Shown: positions 1 through 8,457, numbered from the stretch's first letter. The stretch: 64,000 bases of DNA from Prevotella sp. (GCA_015060485.1 SUYI01000013.1:1-64000), one strand, 5' to 3'. Notes: generated from the letters alone by a model not told the origin. Numbers and translations are program-made.

Positions 1-12
1 ATGGGATTTTTT

Positions 13-1932
13 TTAGTTTATAATGCCTTCATCTATGTTGACTACAACACCTAATGGTACAACAAAATTCTTTCCATTTGCCATATTTATTATGCCGTTG
101 TTCCGTAAAATAACCTGTGCTCCAGGTATCAATTCTATATCTGCGTTTTCCAAAGTACCACCATCTATTTCCAAGACACCACCTTCGCATACCCTTATTT
201 TACCATTTCCATATAACGTAGTTGTATCTGTAATAGTTAGTTTACCACCATTGACAATTCCTATTCTATAATCTGTTGTTTGTGAAGATGAATATGTGAC
301 GGGAGTGTTTATCGTAATTCCTGGTGTCAACACTTCTAAATGTCCATAAGAATCTCTCATACCATAATTTGTATTAGAATCATCTCCATCAGGAATATCA
401 GGAACCCAATATGGGCAGTTAGATGGTTTGGGGCCAATCCCCCAATTGTAGTACCCGTCACCATCAGCATCTTCACAAATTACATCATTTATGTTTCGAC
501 TTGAGATAATGATAGGCGTCTTTATAGTATTTATATCACCCATTTGGCTGCAATCCTCAAACATAACATAAGCGTACCCATCTGTTGGGTTATGCGAAAC
601 AGCATCATAATTATGAAGATAACTATCTTTGAAAATCCAATAAGTTTTACCAATTCTAGGATCACCTGGTTGTATAGTAGGAAGTGGGATAGAGTTATTG
701 TTTACTAACTGATTTATAACATCTCCCTCTTTAATTGTTCCATATCCGACCAAAACCATAGCATGCCATATGTTATTAGCCTCTATACCAGCAACCAATG
801 GCCCACGATTAATTAGTGAGTCTTTTATGTCGTTTTCAATTGCGTTTACATAATAGTATCCTGATGTCTTTACCAATTCATTTTCATTAATTTCCTCACT
901 TCTACAGGAATCGTTAGAGGTGTCTACAAATGGGTACGAACTTTCCGAGCATACACCATGGTTTGTCATATAATCAAAAGGATAGTTGTTTTCACTATGA
1001 GCCACTCCATAATACGGGTCATAAATACCACAACACCAGCCTAACTCCATTTCTGAAAGGTCTAAATTTAGGTTAGTGTTGTAATACAAGTTTGCTAAGG
1101 CTTCAGTACATCCTATTATGCTAAAGAACACGCAAAATCCACTGTCACCTTGGTCTTTGACGGGCGTCAACCAATAATTTCCCGTCCTACCATGCTGATC
1201 TCTCCAATCAAAATTACTAACATATTGTGAATGACTTGTGAGAGTTCTTGTTGGCATGACATTACCAACTTCAAAAATTCCTCCTATATAGTATTCCAGT
1301 CCATTGGTATTACCATCATCTGACATATTTAGAATTCTCTTCTTGTCTTCAAATTCCTTCATAGACAATGGGGTAACGCCAGCAACCCATAGCTTATTTT
1401 TTTCTTGATTATATCTATTAATTTTATCTGCTATTATCCTTGACTGCCGTTCTTTAATTTTACCAACCTTTACAGACAAATCCTTCTTGTCATGCAAATT
1501 TGGTTGTGCTAATGTAAGGCTTTTTAAATGTATATGAGCATTCCTTAGACAAACTTTTATAGAATCTGGTTTAATGTTTTTTAAGTATATTGTTTCTTCA
1601 CTATAATCATTTATCGAGATTATTTTTTCTTCAAAAATTTCTTGGTATGCCTCCATTATTAAATATTCTTTTCCTTCCTTATCCTTTAAAAGTATACGAA
1701 CCAAATAGTCTTCACTCTCTGTGGATATGTCTGCATCAATACTTAGACCACCAATCTCCTTGTAATTTGTAAATGGATTAAATGTGGTGTTCTTATATAC
1801 AGTTTTATCTATCACAATTCTTTCAGTATTAGCATCATTAATCATTGACATTTTGAAATCCTTATCGTATTGACCATAAATGAAAGAATACGAAAGGAAA
1901 TACAGATGCAATAAAACAAACAGTTTTTTCAT
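13..1932 (-). CDS. Secreted papain-like (C1) cysteine protease
   Basis: A 639-residue protein with an N-terminal signal peptide (hydrophobic residues 4-20, ending IYGQ). A papain-type core runs from about residue 240: TPVKDQGDSGFC places the oxyanion Gln near 261 and the nucleophile Cys near 267, and the His is in NIWHAMVLVGYG near 390. The usual KNSWG is FKDSY, so the assisting Asn is Asp (near 436) and the Trp is Tyr. Residues about 490-520 hold a Ca-binding-like DGDGYYNWG and DGDD stretch, followed by a short beta-repeat-like tail. There is no T9SS sorting domain. It lies 7 bp behind the S74 gene on the same strand. The gene is clearly more AT-rich than the housekeeping DNA around it, which suggests acquisition. 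Activity is likely but not certain because of the Asn-to-Asp change. Confidence 0.8.
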   Translation of the reverse strand: MKKLFVLLHLYFLSYSFIYGQYDKDFKMSMINDANTERIVIDKTVYKNTTFNPFTNYKEIGGLSIDADISTESEDYLVRILLKDKEGKEYLIMEAYQEIFEEKIISINDYSEETIYLKNIKPDSIKVCLRNAHIHLKSLTLAQPNLHDKKDLSVKVGKIKERQSRIIADKINRYNQEKNKLWVAGVTPLSMKEFEDKKRILNMSDDGNTNGLEYYIGGIFEVGNVMPTRTLTSHSQYVSNFDWRDQHGRTGNYWLTPVKDQGDSGFCVFFSIIGCTEALANLYYNTNLNLDLSEMELGWCCGIYDPYYGVAHSENNYPFDYMTNHGVCSESSYPFVDTSNDSCRSEEINENELVKTSGYYYVNAIENDIKDSLINRGPLVAGIEANNIWHAMVLVGYGTIKEGDVINQLVNNNSIPLPTIQPGDPRIGKTYWIFKDSYLHNYDAVSHNPTDGYAYVMFEDCSQMGDINTIKTPIIISSRNINDVICEDADGDGYYNWGIGPKPSNCPYWVPDIPDGDDSNTNYGMRDSYGHLEVLTPGITINTPVTYSSSQTTDYRIGIVNGGKLTITDTTTLYGNGKIRVCEGGVLEIDGGTLENADIELIPGAQVILRNNGIINMANGKNFVVPLGVVVNIDEGIIN

Positions 1933-1939
1933 ACGCTCT

Positions 1940-3043
1940 CTATTTCGATATCACCATCCTTTTCGTATCAATCACCTGTCCATTGACAATCAGAGAGTAG
2001 AGGAACATGCCCTCACCGAGTTCGTAGCCGCCGACAGAGACGCTGTCCATGCCCGATGAAACGGGAAATTTCCTGATAGTCTTACCCGTCATATCGAAGA
2101 TACAGATTTCGGCATTCTGCACGTCATCGGCCAGCGAGAAACGGATAACGGTACGCTCCTTGAACGGGTTGGGAGTGTTCTGAAAGAGTTTGTTTCCTGT
2201 TGGAACGGTGCTGAAACCGGCGGTTTCATCGCCGACGGAACGCGTCATGGCATTCGAGATGCCCTTCACTTCGTCCAGTTCCTGCTTCAACTCCTGAATA
2301 CTACGTAAAAGCAAGGGAATCATCTCAATATAATTTACTGTCAGATAGCCATCCTGTCCTTTTTTAACAAGGTTGGGATATAGTTCCTGAAGTTCCTGGG
2401 CATAAATACCAAAATGCCTTTCCTTAGGGGTTTGTCGGAGGTTGTCAGGAAGCTTCAAGTCGTACTCTACCACGTCTATGTCTTTTAGTTTTTCGAGTGG
2501 TGATTTGTCATTATTAAGATACTTCAGACTTGTTACATTTTCTTTTAGTCGCTTATCTGAAAGGTTAAACAATGAACCAGTGACAGTAACATAACCGTCA
2601 AAATAAGTGGGACCTACAAAATATCCGGCATATCCCCCTGATGTAAAAAAGTTCAGATTTGACTCAGTCGTTGCATATATGCCAGCTCCGTGATTGTACA
2701 TGTCTAGCATACCCACGACTCCAAAGTTCTTTTCAGGAGCTCCATAACTTTCACCCCAGACACCAACTGAAGAACCATTTGACGCATTTAACTTGCCTTC
2801 ACCTAGAACGCCTATAACGGTTTTGTTGTTGGTAGATGTAACTGATTGAGAACGGGTGCCTATGATGGGATACTCAATGTCAATGACAGAAGACTCAATT
2901 GGACCATCATTGACCGTCAGTTTTGCATAACTGTCATTGTCCTCTTGACTAATGAATACGTCGCCTGAGGAATTGACTACCAGCTGGGCCGACATAATAG
3001 CTGGAATAGATGCAAGAGCTAATAAAATGCTAAATCTTCTCAT
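1940..3043 (-). CDS. T9SS-sorted surface protein with S74 tail-fibre chaperone domain
   Basis: A 367-residue protein with a signal peptide (MRRFSILLALASIPAIMSAQ) and a Gly/Ser-rich middle. An S74-type intramolecular chaperone follows: SDKRLKENV near residue 158 carries the Ser and Lys of the autocleavage site, and HFGIYAQELQELYP follows. Then come a coiled coil (SIQELKQELDEVKG) and a type A T9SS sorting domain (NTPNPFKERTVIRF ... DMTGKTIRKF ... to the end). S74 domains trimerise and cleave themselves from phage spikes and fibres; here the domain sits on an exported surface protein. The gene is between a DUF3244-type gene and the papain-like protease, so the three may form an exported-protein operon. 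Its partner is unknown. Confidence 0.82.
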   Translation of the reverse strand: MRRFSILLALASIPAIMSAQLVVNSSGDVFISQEDNDSYAKLTVNDGPIESSVIDIEYPIIGTRSQSVTSTNNKTVIGVLGEGKLNASNGSSVGVWGESYGAPEKNFGVVGMLDMYNHGAGIYATTESNLNFFTSGGYAGYFVGPTYFDGYVTVTGSLFNLSDKRLKENVTSLKYLNNDKSPLEKLKDIDVVEYDLKLPDNLRQTPKERHFGIYAQELQELYPNLVKKGQDGYLTVNYIEMIPLLLRSIQELKQELDEVKGISNAMTRSVGDETAGFSTVPTGNKLFQNTPNPFKERTVIRFSLADDVQNAEICIFDMTGKTIRKFPVSSGMDSVSVGGYELGEGMFLYSLIVNGQVIDTKRMVISK

Positions 3044-3084
3044 AACTTAGTTGTTGGAAAAATTAATAGTTGGTTTTAGGTATT

Positions 3085-3109
3085 GGTAGCAAGCCGGGTG
3101 CTTGCTACC
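3085..3109 (-). terminator. Hairpin between DUF3244 and S74 genes
   Basis: A perfect 9-bp stem (GGTAGCAAG / CTTGCTACC) with a 7-nt loop lies in the 85-bp gap between two minus-strand genes. No T run follows on the minus strand, so it may be an attenuator or processing site rather than a full terminator. Confidence 0.4.
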
Positions 3110-3128
3110 TTTAGTTTACAGATTCGGA

Positions 3129-3496
3129 TTACAGGCTAATCCAGCCAGTGAACAGCCAGTTGCCCATGGTTAGTTCAATCTGGTAGTCGCCTGAGAGAGT
3201 GGAAGGCAGCGTGACCTGCGTTTCCGTTGAGAACACCGTGGTTGTGTACACCACGTCGCCGTCTTCATCTTTAATAGTAAGGACATAGTCGGGATGGTCA
3301 GCAACGAAGGACAAGGTGTAGTCCTCAATGTAAACCACTGGCGGGCGCATAGGGGTACGAGGGAAGTCACCTGATGTCTTAGTTGGGTCTGTGATGTTAA
3401 CTTGAAATGGAATCTGGGAAGATTCTGAGAGGGTGCGAGCGAGAACAGCCCCCCCACTGCTAAAAAGCAGATTGATAAGAACAACTTTTTCATCAT
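3129..3496 (-). pseudogene. DUF3244-like secreted protein, frameshifted at a G7 tract
   Basis: The start at 3496 encodes a good signal peptide (MMKKLFLSICFLAVGG) that runs into the wrong frame. The overlapping frame carries the mature part (ARTLSESSQIPFQV ... PPVVYIEDYTLSFV ... to stop at 3129), which resembles the small Bacteroidota DUF3244 domain. The two frames meet at a run of seven G on the coding strand (plus positions 3449-3455). Eight G would give one continuous reading frame of about 122 codons with the signal peptide joined as AVGGAVLA. This is either an off-phase contingency gene, a real mutation, or a sequencing error in the homopolymer. Confidence 0.75.
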
Positions 3497-3551
3497 TTTT
3501 ATCGTTTGAGGTTATACAAATGTTATATTGGCCAACTTTCGTTGTTACCGG

Positions 3552-3559
3552 CAAAAGTA
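3552..3559 (-). promoter_or_regulatory. Promoter -7 box upstream of DUF3244 gene
   Basis: TACTTTTG on the minus strand matches the Bacteroidota -7 consensus TAnnTTTG and lies about 55 bp before the start at 3496. A TTTG suitable as the -33 element lies about 20 bp upstream. Confidence 0.5.
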
Positions 3560-3688
3560 ACAAAAAACATCAAACAAACAAAAAAATATGTCTTTTTAGT
3601 GTACATCTCCCATACACCAAATTAACGATAAATATTTATGTTACAGCATGATACAGAAACAAAACATCTTGCATAAACCCGTATGGTA

Positions 3689-5422
3689 TTAAAGCGAAAG
3701 TAAAGACCTTAGATTTGACTGAAGGCTTAGGGCTGACTCACTCTTAAACAACTTCTTGTTTGCATTAGACTTGAAGTTGGTTACACTCTGTGATGTGGCA
3801 TTCAACAGTCTCATGATCTCGTCATGTTTAAAATCGAGAAGGAGCAACACGCAAATATTCTTTTCAATAAAAGTCAGTGCAGCACGGCTAAACATCACGT
3901 TAGAGCAAAGCGGCATATCTGAAATAAACTGCCTATGCAGCAAAAACCATTCCCTGTTACTAACCTTGGGTTTCAGCATGGATTCAGGACTGCACTTCTC
4001 CCGAAGTTTCATAACTATTGCGCTGGAAGAGAATGCTACATACTGGTCGAAGAAATTCTTATTCCTCAACGCATTCTCCTTCCGGACGAGTTGTTCTTTT
4101 AATGCTGCTATTTCTACTTCTTTCCGGCTTAACAGATTGTCTCTCTCATCAACCAAGTTTTTCAGCGAATCATGAAGTGTTTCGTTGCTTTGCTTTAGGC
4201 TCTCCACTTCGCGACACACAACCTGCAAACCATTGATTTCTTTTTTTGCAAGGGCATAATCCATCAGTAGATTCTGATAATTGAGCTTAGCCGTACTATA
4301 TTCTGCAAGCAACTTATCCGTTTTAGCCTTTACTGCCATCTTATGCTTACTCCACAGGTACCAAAAGACAACAATACCTGTAACTATCGCAGCCAAGATG
4401 AAGTATATAACCTCGCGAAGGTGTCTTGTCTTTTCTGCTTCTTCAACTTTCTCGCGTTGAAAGCGATGGTAGTTATAGAGTGATGACATCTGATGTGTTG
4501 TCTCAGTCTGCATATGATCGTGCAACGAATCCAATGCATTCTCATAAAGATATGCATACTTGGCTACGGAGTCGTAGTTATGCTGTAAACGAAACACCGA
4601 CAGCAAACCCTTACAGGCATCCTTATACTCACTGGCAGGCATTCTGCGGAACCATCGCTCGGCCAAAAGCAAGTCATGGCGTTTCAGAAAATACATTCCC
4701 TTGATATAATAGTACATCTCCCGCCCAGCAGCAATATTTCCTTCTGAATCAAAAAGTCCTGACTGGAGTTCATAGACTTTCATCAGGCTGTCAGCTTTGT
4801 CCATCTGGCCCTTGGCTATATGGTAATCAATTACTGGTCCAAAGGTTGCTGCAGCCTCTTTGGTATATCCATTGGATAAATAAAGATCATGAGCTTGTTG
4901 TAAGACACGAAGCATACTTAAGTTATCCTTCATCAGGAAGTACGGCTTTACCAGTAGTTCAAGATTGCGTATAAAATATAAGGTGTCGTCAGTCAACAGG
5001 GCGTATTTTCCAATCATTGTACGCTGGACAAGTTCATCTTCTGGAAGATTCTGAGCATGGAACAGCTCAGCCATCTGGCCGTAGACGCTCATGAGACGGC
5101 GGTAGTCGCAGTCGGGGCTGAGCGTGTCTGCGCGGTCGATGGCATCCTGATAGCTCTGGAGGGCAGCGGGTGCCTCGCCCATGTCGCGGTAGGCACAGCC
5201 CAGCAGATAGTGGGCGCGCAGCTGCTGGTTGGCATCGCCGTGGCGGTCGTAAAAACGGGTGGCTTCAAGAAGCAGCGAGTCGATGCCATCGGTCATGGGG
5301 ATATAGGCGCGGTTCATGCTGTCTGCCCTGTCGAGCAGGGCGCGCATACGCTCACGGTCGGCCTCTGTAGTGCAGCAGACCAACGTCATCAAAAGTGCGA
5401 ATATGAGGACAAGATTCTTCAT
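3689..5422 (-). CDS. Lipoprotein/membrane TPR regulator with C-terminal HTH
   Basis: About 577 residues from the ATG at 5422. The N-terminus MKNLVLIFALLMTLVCC is a signal peptide with a lipobox-like LVCC. TPR-like helices follow (for example ATRFYDRHGDANQQLRAHYL), then one membrane span (EVIYFILAAIVTGIVVFWYL), a long coiled coil, and a C-terminal helical domain with a putative HTH (DEIMRLLNATSQSVTNFKSN). This is the layout of Bacteroidota one-component membrane regulators in which periplasmic TPRs are joined to a cytoplasmic DNA-binding domain. Longer starts (5428, 5452) exist, but they lie at or upstream of the promoter. The target genes are unknown; the secreted-protein genes downstream on the same strand are candidates. 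Confidence 0.7.
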   Translation of the reverse strand: MKNLVLIFALLMTLVCCTTEADRERMRALLDRADSMNRAYIPMTDGIDSLLLEATRFYDRHGDANQQLRAHYLLGCAYRDMGEAPAALQSYQDAIDRADTLSPDCDYRRLMSVYGQMAELFHAQNLPEDELVQRTMIGKYALLTDDTLYFIRNLELLVKPYFLMKDNLSMLRVLQQAHDLYLSNGYTKEAAATFGPVIDYHIAKGQMDKADSLMKVYELQSGLFDSEGNIAAGREMYYYIKGMYFLKRHDLLLAERWFRRMPASEYKDACKGLLSVFRLQHNYDSVAKYAYLYENALDSLHDHMQTETTHQMSSLYNYHRFQREKVEEAEKTRHLREVIYFILAAIVTGIVVFWYLWSKHKMAVKAKTDKLLAEYSTAKLNYQNLLMDYALAKKEINGLQVVCREVESLKQSNETLHDSLKNLVDERDNLLSRKEVEIAALKEQLVRKENALRNKNFFDQYVAFSSSAIVMKLREKCSPESMLKPKVSNREWFLLHRQFISDMPLCSNVMFSRAALTFIEKNICVLLLLDFKHDEIMRLLNATSQSVTNFKSNANKKLFKSESALSLQSNLRSLLSL

Positions 5423-5429
5423 CGCCATG

Positions 5430-5453
5430 CAAAGATACGAATAAGCGAGCAAA
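5430..5453 (-). promoter_or_regulatory. Promoter with -33 TTTG and -7 TATCTTTG, very short leader
   Basis: The minus strand reads TTTG, 16 bp, then TATCTTTG, a good Bacteroidota promoter. The -7 box ends only two bases before the ATG at 5428 and eight before the ATG at 5422, so the message would be leaderless or nearly so. The spacer GCTCGCTTATTCG is identical to that in the metY promoter at 9775-9798. Confidence 0.6.
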
Positions 5454-5515
5454 ATGCCAAATTAATTTTGCGCATTTTCGAGCGAAAGTGCCTTCGAACG
5501 AAGTTCAAGGATAGA

Positions 5516-6505
5516 TTACAGATTGTAAATCAGCCAGCCCAGATAGACCAGATAGCCACCTACGAGCAGGGCACCCTCCCAGCGTTCGACGGTGAAACGG
5601 GTGAAGGAGAACAGCCATACCAAGGCGACGGACAGAAGCATCACTGCCATATCGATGGTGGTGATGCCAACTATAGCAAGGGGACTTATCGTTGCCGTCA
5701 GACCCAATATCAGCAGGATGTTAAACACGTTCGACCCGATGACGTTGCCAATGGCGATAGCCGACTGTCCCTTACGGGCTGCGACGACACTGGTAGCCAA
5801 CTCGGGCAGCGACGTGCCGCCAGCGACGACGGTCAGTCCGACGACACCCTCGCTGACACCCAGCGAAGCTGCCACACTGGAGGCGGAATCGACAAACAGA
5901 TTGCTGCCGCCCACCAGCAACAGCAGTCCGCCCAACAGGAAGAGCACATTTTTCCAAACCGGATCATGGGGACGGTTCTGCGTGATACCATTTCCTCCAG
6001 AAATTGGATCATCAGAACCGTCCCCGTGATCCTCCTCCGTCTGACCTTCAGCCTGTCCTTTTTTCGCCTGTGACAGCGTGTAGGCCATGAACACAGCAAA
6101 GCTTATGAGCAGGATGATACCATCCCAGCGACCCAGGAAACTGTTCAGTGCCAACAGCATGAGCAGCACCGAGGCACCCACCGAGAAGGGGATATCCTTC
6201 TTCACCGTTGAACGGCTGATGGTCATCGGGGCCACCATTGCAGCACAGCCCACGATGAGCATACAGTTCATCGTGTTCGAGCCCACCACGTTACCTACCG
6301 CCAAATCAGGGGTTCCCTTCAGAGCCGACACCAGACTGACAAACAACTCCGGTGCTGATGTTCCTGCGGCCACGATGGTCAGTCCAATGATGATCTCGGG
6401 GATATTCATGCGACGCGCCAAAGCCGAGGCACCCTCCGTCAGACGGTCAGCACCGTAAAGCACCATCGCCACACCAAGCACAATGAATACAATATCTAAC
6501 AGCAT
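5516..6505 (-). CDS. Calcium/sodium antiporter, CaCA (YrbG) family
   Basis: A 329-residue inner-membrane exchanger with about ten hydrophobic segments and the two internally duplicated alpha motifs, GTSAPELFVSLVSAL near residue 48 and GGTSLPELATSVVAAR near 235. Family members exchange Na+ or H+ for Ca2+. The central cytoplasmic loop (about residues 155-185) carries an extra hydrophilic stretch, EEDHGDGSDDPISGGNG and following residues. Its DNA is a 72-bp inverted-repeat element kept in frame (see 5961-6032). Neighbours are housekeeping genes, with no obvious functional link. Confidence 0.88.
   Translation of the reverse strand: MLLDIVFIVLGVAMVLYGADRLTEGASALARRMNIPEIIIGLTIVAAGTSAPELFVSLVSALKGTPDLAVGNVVGSNTMNCMLIVGCAAMVAPMTISRSTVKKDIPFSVGASVLLMLLALNSFLGRWDGIILLISFAVFMAYTLSQAKKGQAEGQTEEDHGDGSDDPISGGNGITQNRPHDPVWKNVLFLLGGLLLLVGGSNLFVDSASSVAASLGVSEGVVGLTVVAGGTSLPELATSVVAARKGQSAIAIGNVIGSNVFNILLILGLTATISPLAIVGITTIDMAVMLLSVALVWLFSFTRFTVERWEGALLVGGYLVYLGWLIYNL
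5961..6032. repeat. REP-like inverted repeat inside the exchanger gene
   Basis: Two 20-bp arms, GGATCATGGGGACGGTTCTG and its reverse complement with one mismatch, flank a 32-bp loop. The whole element is translated in frame as part of the cytoplasmic loop of the exchanger. The same half-element occurs inside birA (39740-39766), and a variant occurs in intergenic DNA (32395-32480). This resembles REP/BIME elements mobilised by RAYT (Y1) transposases; no such transposase is visible in this window. Confidence 0.8.
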
Positions 6506-6567
6506 ATATACTCGATTAATTCGTGGTCAGGAAAATCTGTTCAATCCGTTAAATCCGTTGTTAAGCT

Positions 6568-7044
6568 TTATTCGTCGTCGTCCCAGTCGAAGTCGTCGAA
6601 AAACTCCCCCTCTAATGACGGACCCACAAAGTCGTCCAGCGCACGGCGGTCCTTCTTCGTGGGACGTCCCGTGCCACGCTGACGGTTCACGAAACCGCTG
6701 ATGCGGTTCATCTCCAACAGCTCATACTGGTCGGCGGGAGTCACGTTCTCGTAAATCTCAGGAATCAGCTTTGCCCCTACCCTTTGCTCAATAGTCTTCA
6801 GAATCTTAAACGAATAAGTCACGGGAGGCTTGCGCACGCTGACCACCTCGCCCACCTTGACCATGCGCGACGGCTTCACGTTCATGCCCCCGATGGTGAC
6901 ACGTCCGTTCTTGATGGCATCGGCAGCAATGCTCCGCGTCTTGAAGATGCGGGCCGCCCACAGCCACTTATCGATACGAGCGAGCCCACCCAAGCCCTCC
7001 CGAAGGGAGGGATGTTGATTGTTCGTATTATTGGTATTTGCCAT
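6568..7044 (-). CDS. hslR: Hsp15-like S4-domain RNA-binding protein
   Basis: 158 residues. The S4 domain starts at ARIDKWLWAARIFKTRS (about residue 22) and runs through GRVTIGG...VKPSRMVKVGEVV, as in Hsp15, which binds stalled 50S-nascent-chain complexes. The C-terminus is basic (RQRGTGRPTKKDRR) and then acidic (FFDDFDWDDDE). The first 21 residues are unlike other family members: HPSLREGLGG is encoded by a G/C-rich palindromic repeat (6985-7012). pth begins its tail 25 bp upstream on the same strand, and together with L25 they form a small translation-quality cluster. Confidence 0.85.
   Translation of the reverse strand: MANTNNTNNQHPSLREGLGGLARIDKWLWAARIFKTRSIAADAIKNGRVTIGGMNVKPSRMVKVGEVVSVRKPPVTYSFKILKTIEQRVGAKLIPEIYENVTPADQYELLEMNRISGFVNRQRGTGRPTKKDRRALDDFVGPSLEGEFFDDFDWDDDE
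6985..7012. repeat. G/C-rich palindromic repeat in the 5' end of hslR
   Basis: The palindrome CCCTCCCGAAGGGAGGG with a CCCACCC flank is translated as HPSLREGLGG in Hsp15. It belongs to the same family as the copies at 7079-7110 (inverted relative to this one) and 31517-31555. Confidence 0.75.
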
Positions 7045-7068
7045 ATTCTACTTCCAACTATTTCAAGT

Positions 7069-7677
7069 CTATTCCGACTCCCCTCCCTTTGGGAGGGGGC
7101 GGGGGTGGACTTTTCCCAGTTTGTTATACTGGTTCATCGTGATGTCGATGCCTGCCAGCACAAAACTCTTGATGATGTCCACACCCAGCGTAATGGCCGG
7201 CTGCAGCGTCTCCAATTCCTCAGGGGCAAAACGTCCCAGCACGTGGTCAATCTGCGAGCCTACGGGGTAGTCGTTGCCGATACCTATGCGCAGACGGGCA
7301 TACTGCTGTCCGATAAGCTGCTGGATATGTCCCAAACCGTTATGACCACCGTTCGAACCGTTGGCTTTCAGGCGGAACTGGCCGACGGGTATCGCCACAT
7401 CGTCGCTGACGACCAGCAGACGGCTCTGCTCGATGTTCTCCTTGTTCAGCCAATAGCGCACGGCATTACCGCTCAGGTTCATAAATGTCGTAGGCTTCAG
7501 CAGAAACACCTTACGGCCCTTCAGCAACGTCTCGGCGACAAAGCCATAGCGCTTGTCCTCAAAAACGATATTGGACGCCTTAGCAAAAGCGTCCAATACC
7601 ATAAATCCAGTGTTGTGGCGGGTTCCGGCATACTCGTCGCCGGGATTACCCAAACCGACAATTAAATACTTGTCCAT
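7069..7677 (-). CDS. pth: Peptidyl-tRNA hydrolase
   Basis: 202 residues with family signatures: VGLGNPGDEYAGTRHNTGF (catalytic His near 20), KPTTFMNLSG and VVSDDVAIPVGQFR, then GSNGGHNGL. The enzyme releases tRNA from prematurely dropped peptidyl-tRNA. The normal domain ends near TMNQYNKLGK; the last residues (VHPRPLPKGGESE) come from a palindromic repeat at 7079-7110. rplY lies 50 bp upstream on the same strand. Confidence 0.95.
   Translation of the reverse strand: MDKYLIVGLGNPGDEYAGTRHNTGFMVLDAFAKASNIVFEDKRYGFVAETLLKGRKVFLLKPTTFMNLSGNAVRYWLNKENIEQSRLLVVSDDVAIPVGQFRLKANGSNGGHNGLGHIQQLIGQQYARLRIGIGNDYPVGSQIDHVLGRFAPEELETLQPAITLGVDIIKSFVLAGIDITMNQYNKLGKVHPRPLPKGGESE
7079..7110. repeat. G/C-rich palindromic repeat in the 3' end of pth
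   Basis: CCCCTCCCTTTGGGAGGGGG followed by CGGGGGTGG, translated as HPRPLPKGG at the C-terminus of Pth. It is inverted relative to the copy at 6985-7012, so the pth-hslR junction lies within a large potential hairpin. Confidence 0.75.
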
Positions 7678-7727
7678 TCAATTTGAATTATGAATGTTGA
7701 GTATTATTCCACGTTTCTCATTCTGAA

Positions 7728-8330
7728 TTACTCTTCAGCAGCAGCCTCAGCAGCAGCCGAACGAGAAGCACGGGTAGCCTTCACAGAGCATACGATAACC
7801 TCCTTCGAGGTAGCGATCTCCAGACCTTCGAAGTTCAGCGAGCCAACCTTGATGGCCTTTCCCAGCTGCAAGTCGGTAACGTCGATGTCCAGCTTCTCAG
7901 GAATATTCTTGTAGGGAGCGGTGACATCAATCTTGCGGATTGACAGCGCCAGACGACCACCATCGCGCACACCCTGAGCGTGACCGGTCAGGTTCACAGG
8001 GATACCAACGGTAATAGCCTTCGTCTCGTTGATCTCGAAGAAGTCAGCGTGCATCAGCACGTCGCTTGTCGGGTGGAACTGCAACTCCTTGATGATGGCC
8101 TTGTGAGCCTCACCGTCGATGTCCAGGTTCACCACATATACGTGAGGAGTGTAGACGGCCTTGCGCAACTCAGCCAGCGAGGCAGTGAACGCCATAGCTA
8201 CGGGCTCGCCGTTCTCACCCTTCTTTTCACCATACAGATTACAGGGTACCATACCCTCCTTGCGAAGCAGCTTCGAGGCCTTCTTGCCTGTGTCGGTGCG
8301 CTTCTGACCGATAACGTTAATTTCCTTCAT
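7728..8330 (-). CDS. rplY: 50S ribosomal protein L25 (Ctc type)
   Basis: 200 residues. The L25 fold opens with KRTDTGKKASKLLRKEGMVPCNLYG, followed by the beta domain with HPTSDVLMHADFFEI, GIPVNLTGHAQGVRDGG and PEKLDIDVTDL. The length matches the CTC/L25 two-domain form, which binds 5S rRNA. The Ala/Glu-rich tail (SRSAAAEAAAEE) is typical. It is the first gene of a probable rplY-pth-hslR transcript. Confidence 0.95.
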   Translation of the reverse strand: MKEINVIGQKRTDTGKKASKLLRKEGMVPCNLYGEKKGENGEPVAMAFTASLAELRKAVYTPHVYVVNLDIDGEAHKAIIKELQFHPTSDVLMHADFFEINETKAITVGIPVNLTGHAQGVRDGGRLALSIRKIDVTAPYKNIPEKLDIDVTDLQLGKAIKVGSLNFEGLEIATSKEVIVCSVKATRASRSAAAEAAAEE

Positions 8331-8404
8331 AATTAAATAATGTGTTACTCTAAAATTAAGTTCATTTTGCTTAATTCACCATCACACGATGCGAAAAGCG
8401 GCTG

Positions 8405-8412
8405 CAAAGGTA
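8405..8412 (-). promoter_or_regulatory. Promoter -7 box for rplY
   Basis: TACCTTTG on the minus strand, 75 bp before the rplY start, matches TAnnTTTG. Confidence 0.55.
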
Positions 8413-8457
8413 CGAAAAAACCCGGACTCCCGCAAACATTTTTTGATTTTTTTGCTG

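Noticed and set aside
5057..6073. 338-codon plus-strand frame
   Set aside because: Antisense of the TPR regulator and exchanger genes; runs across an intergenic promoter.
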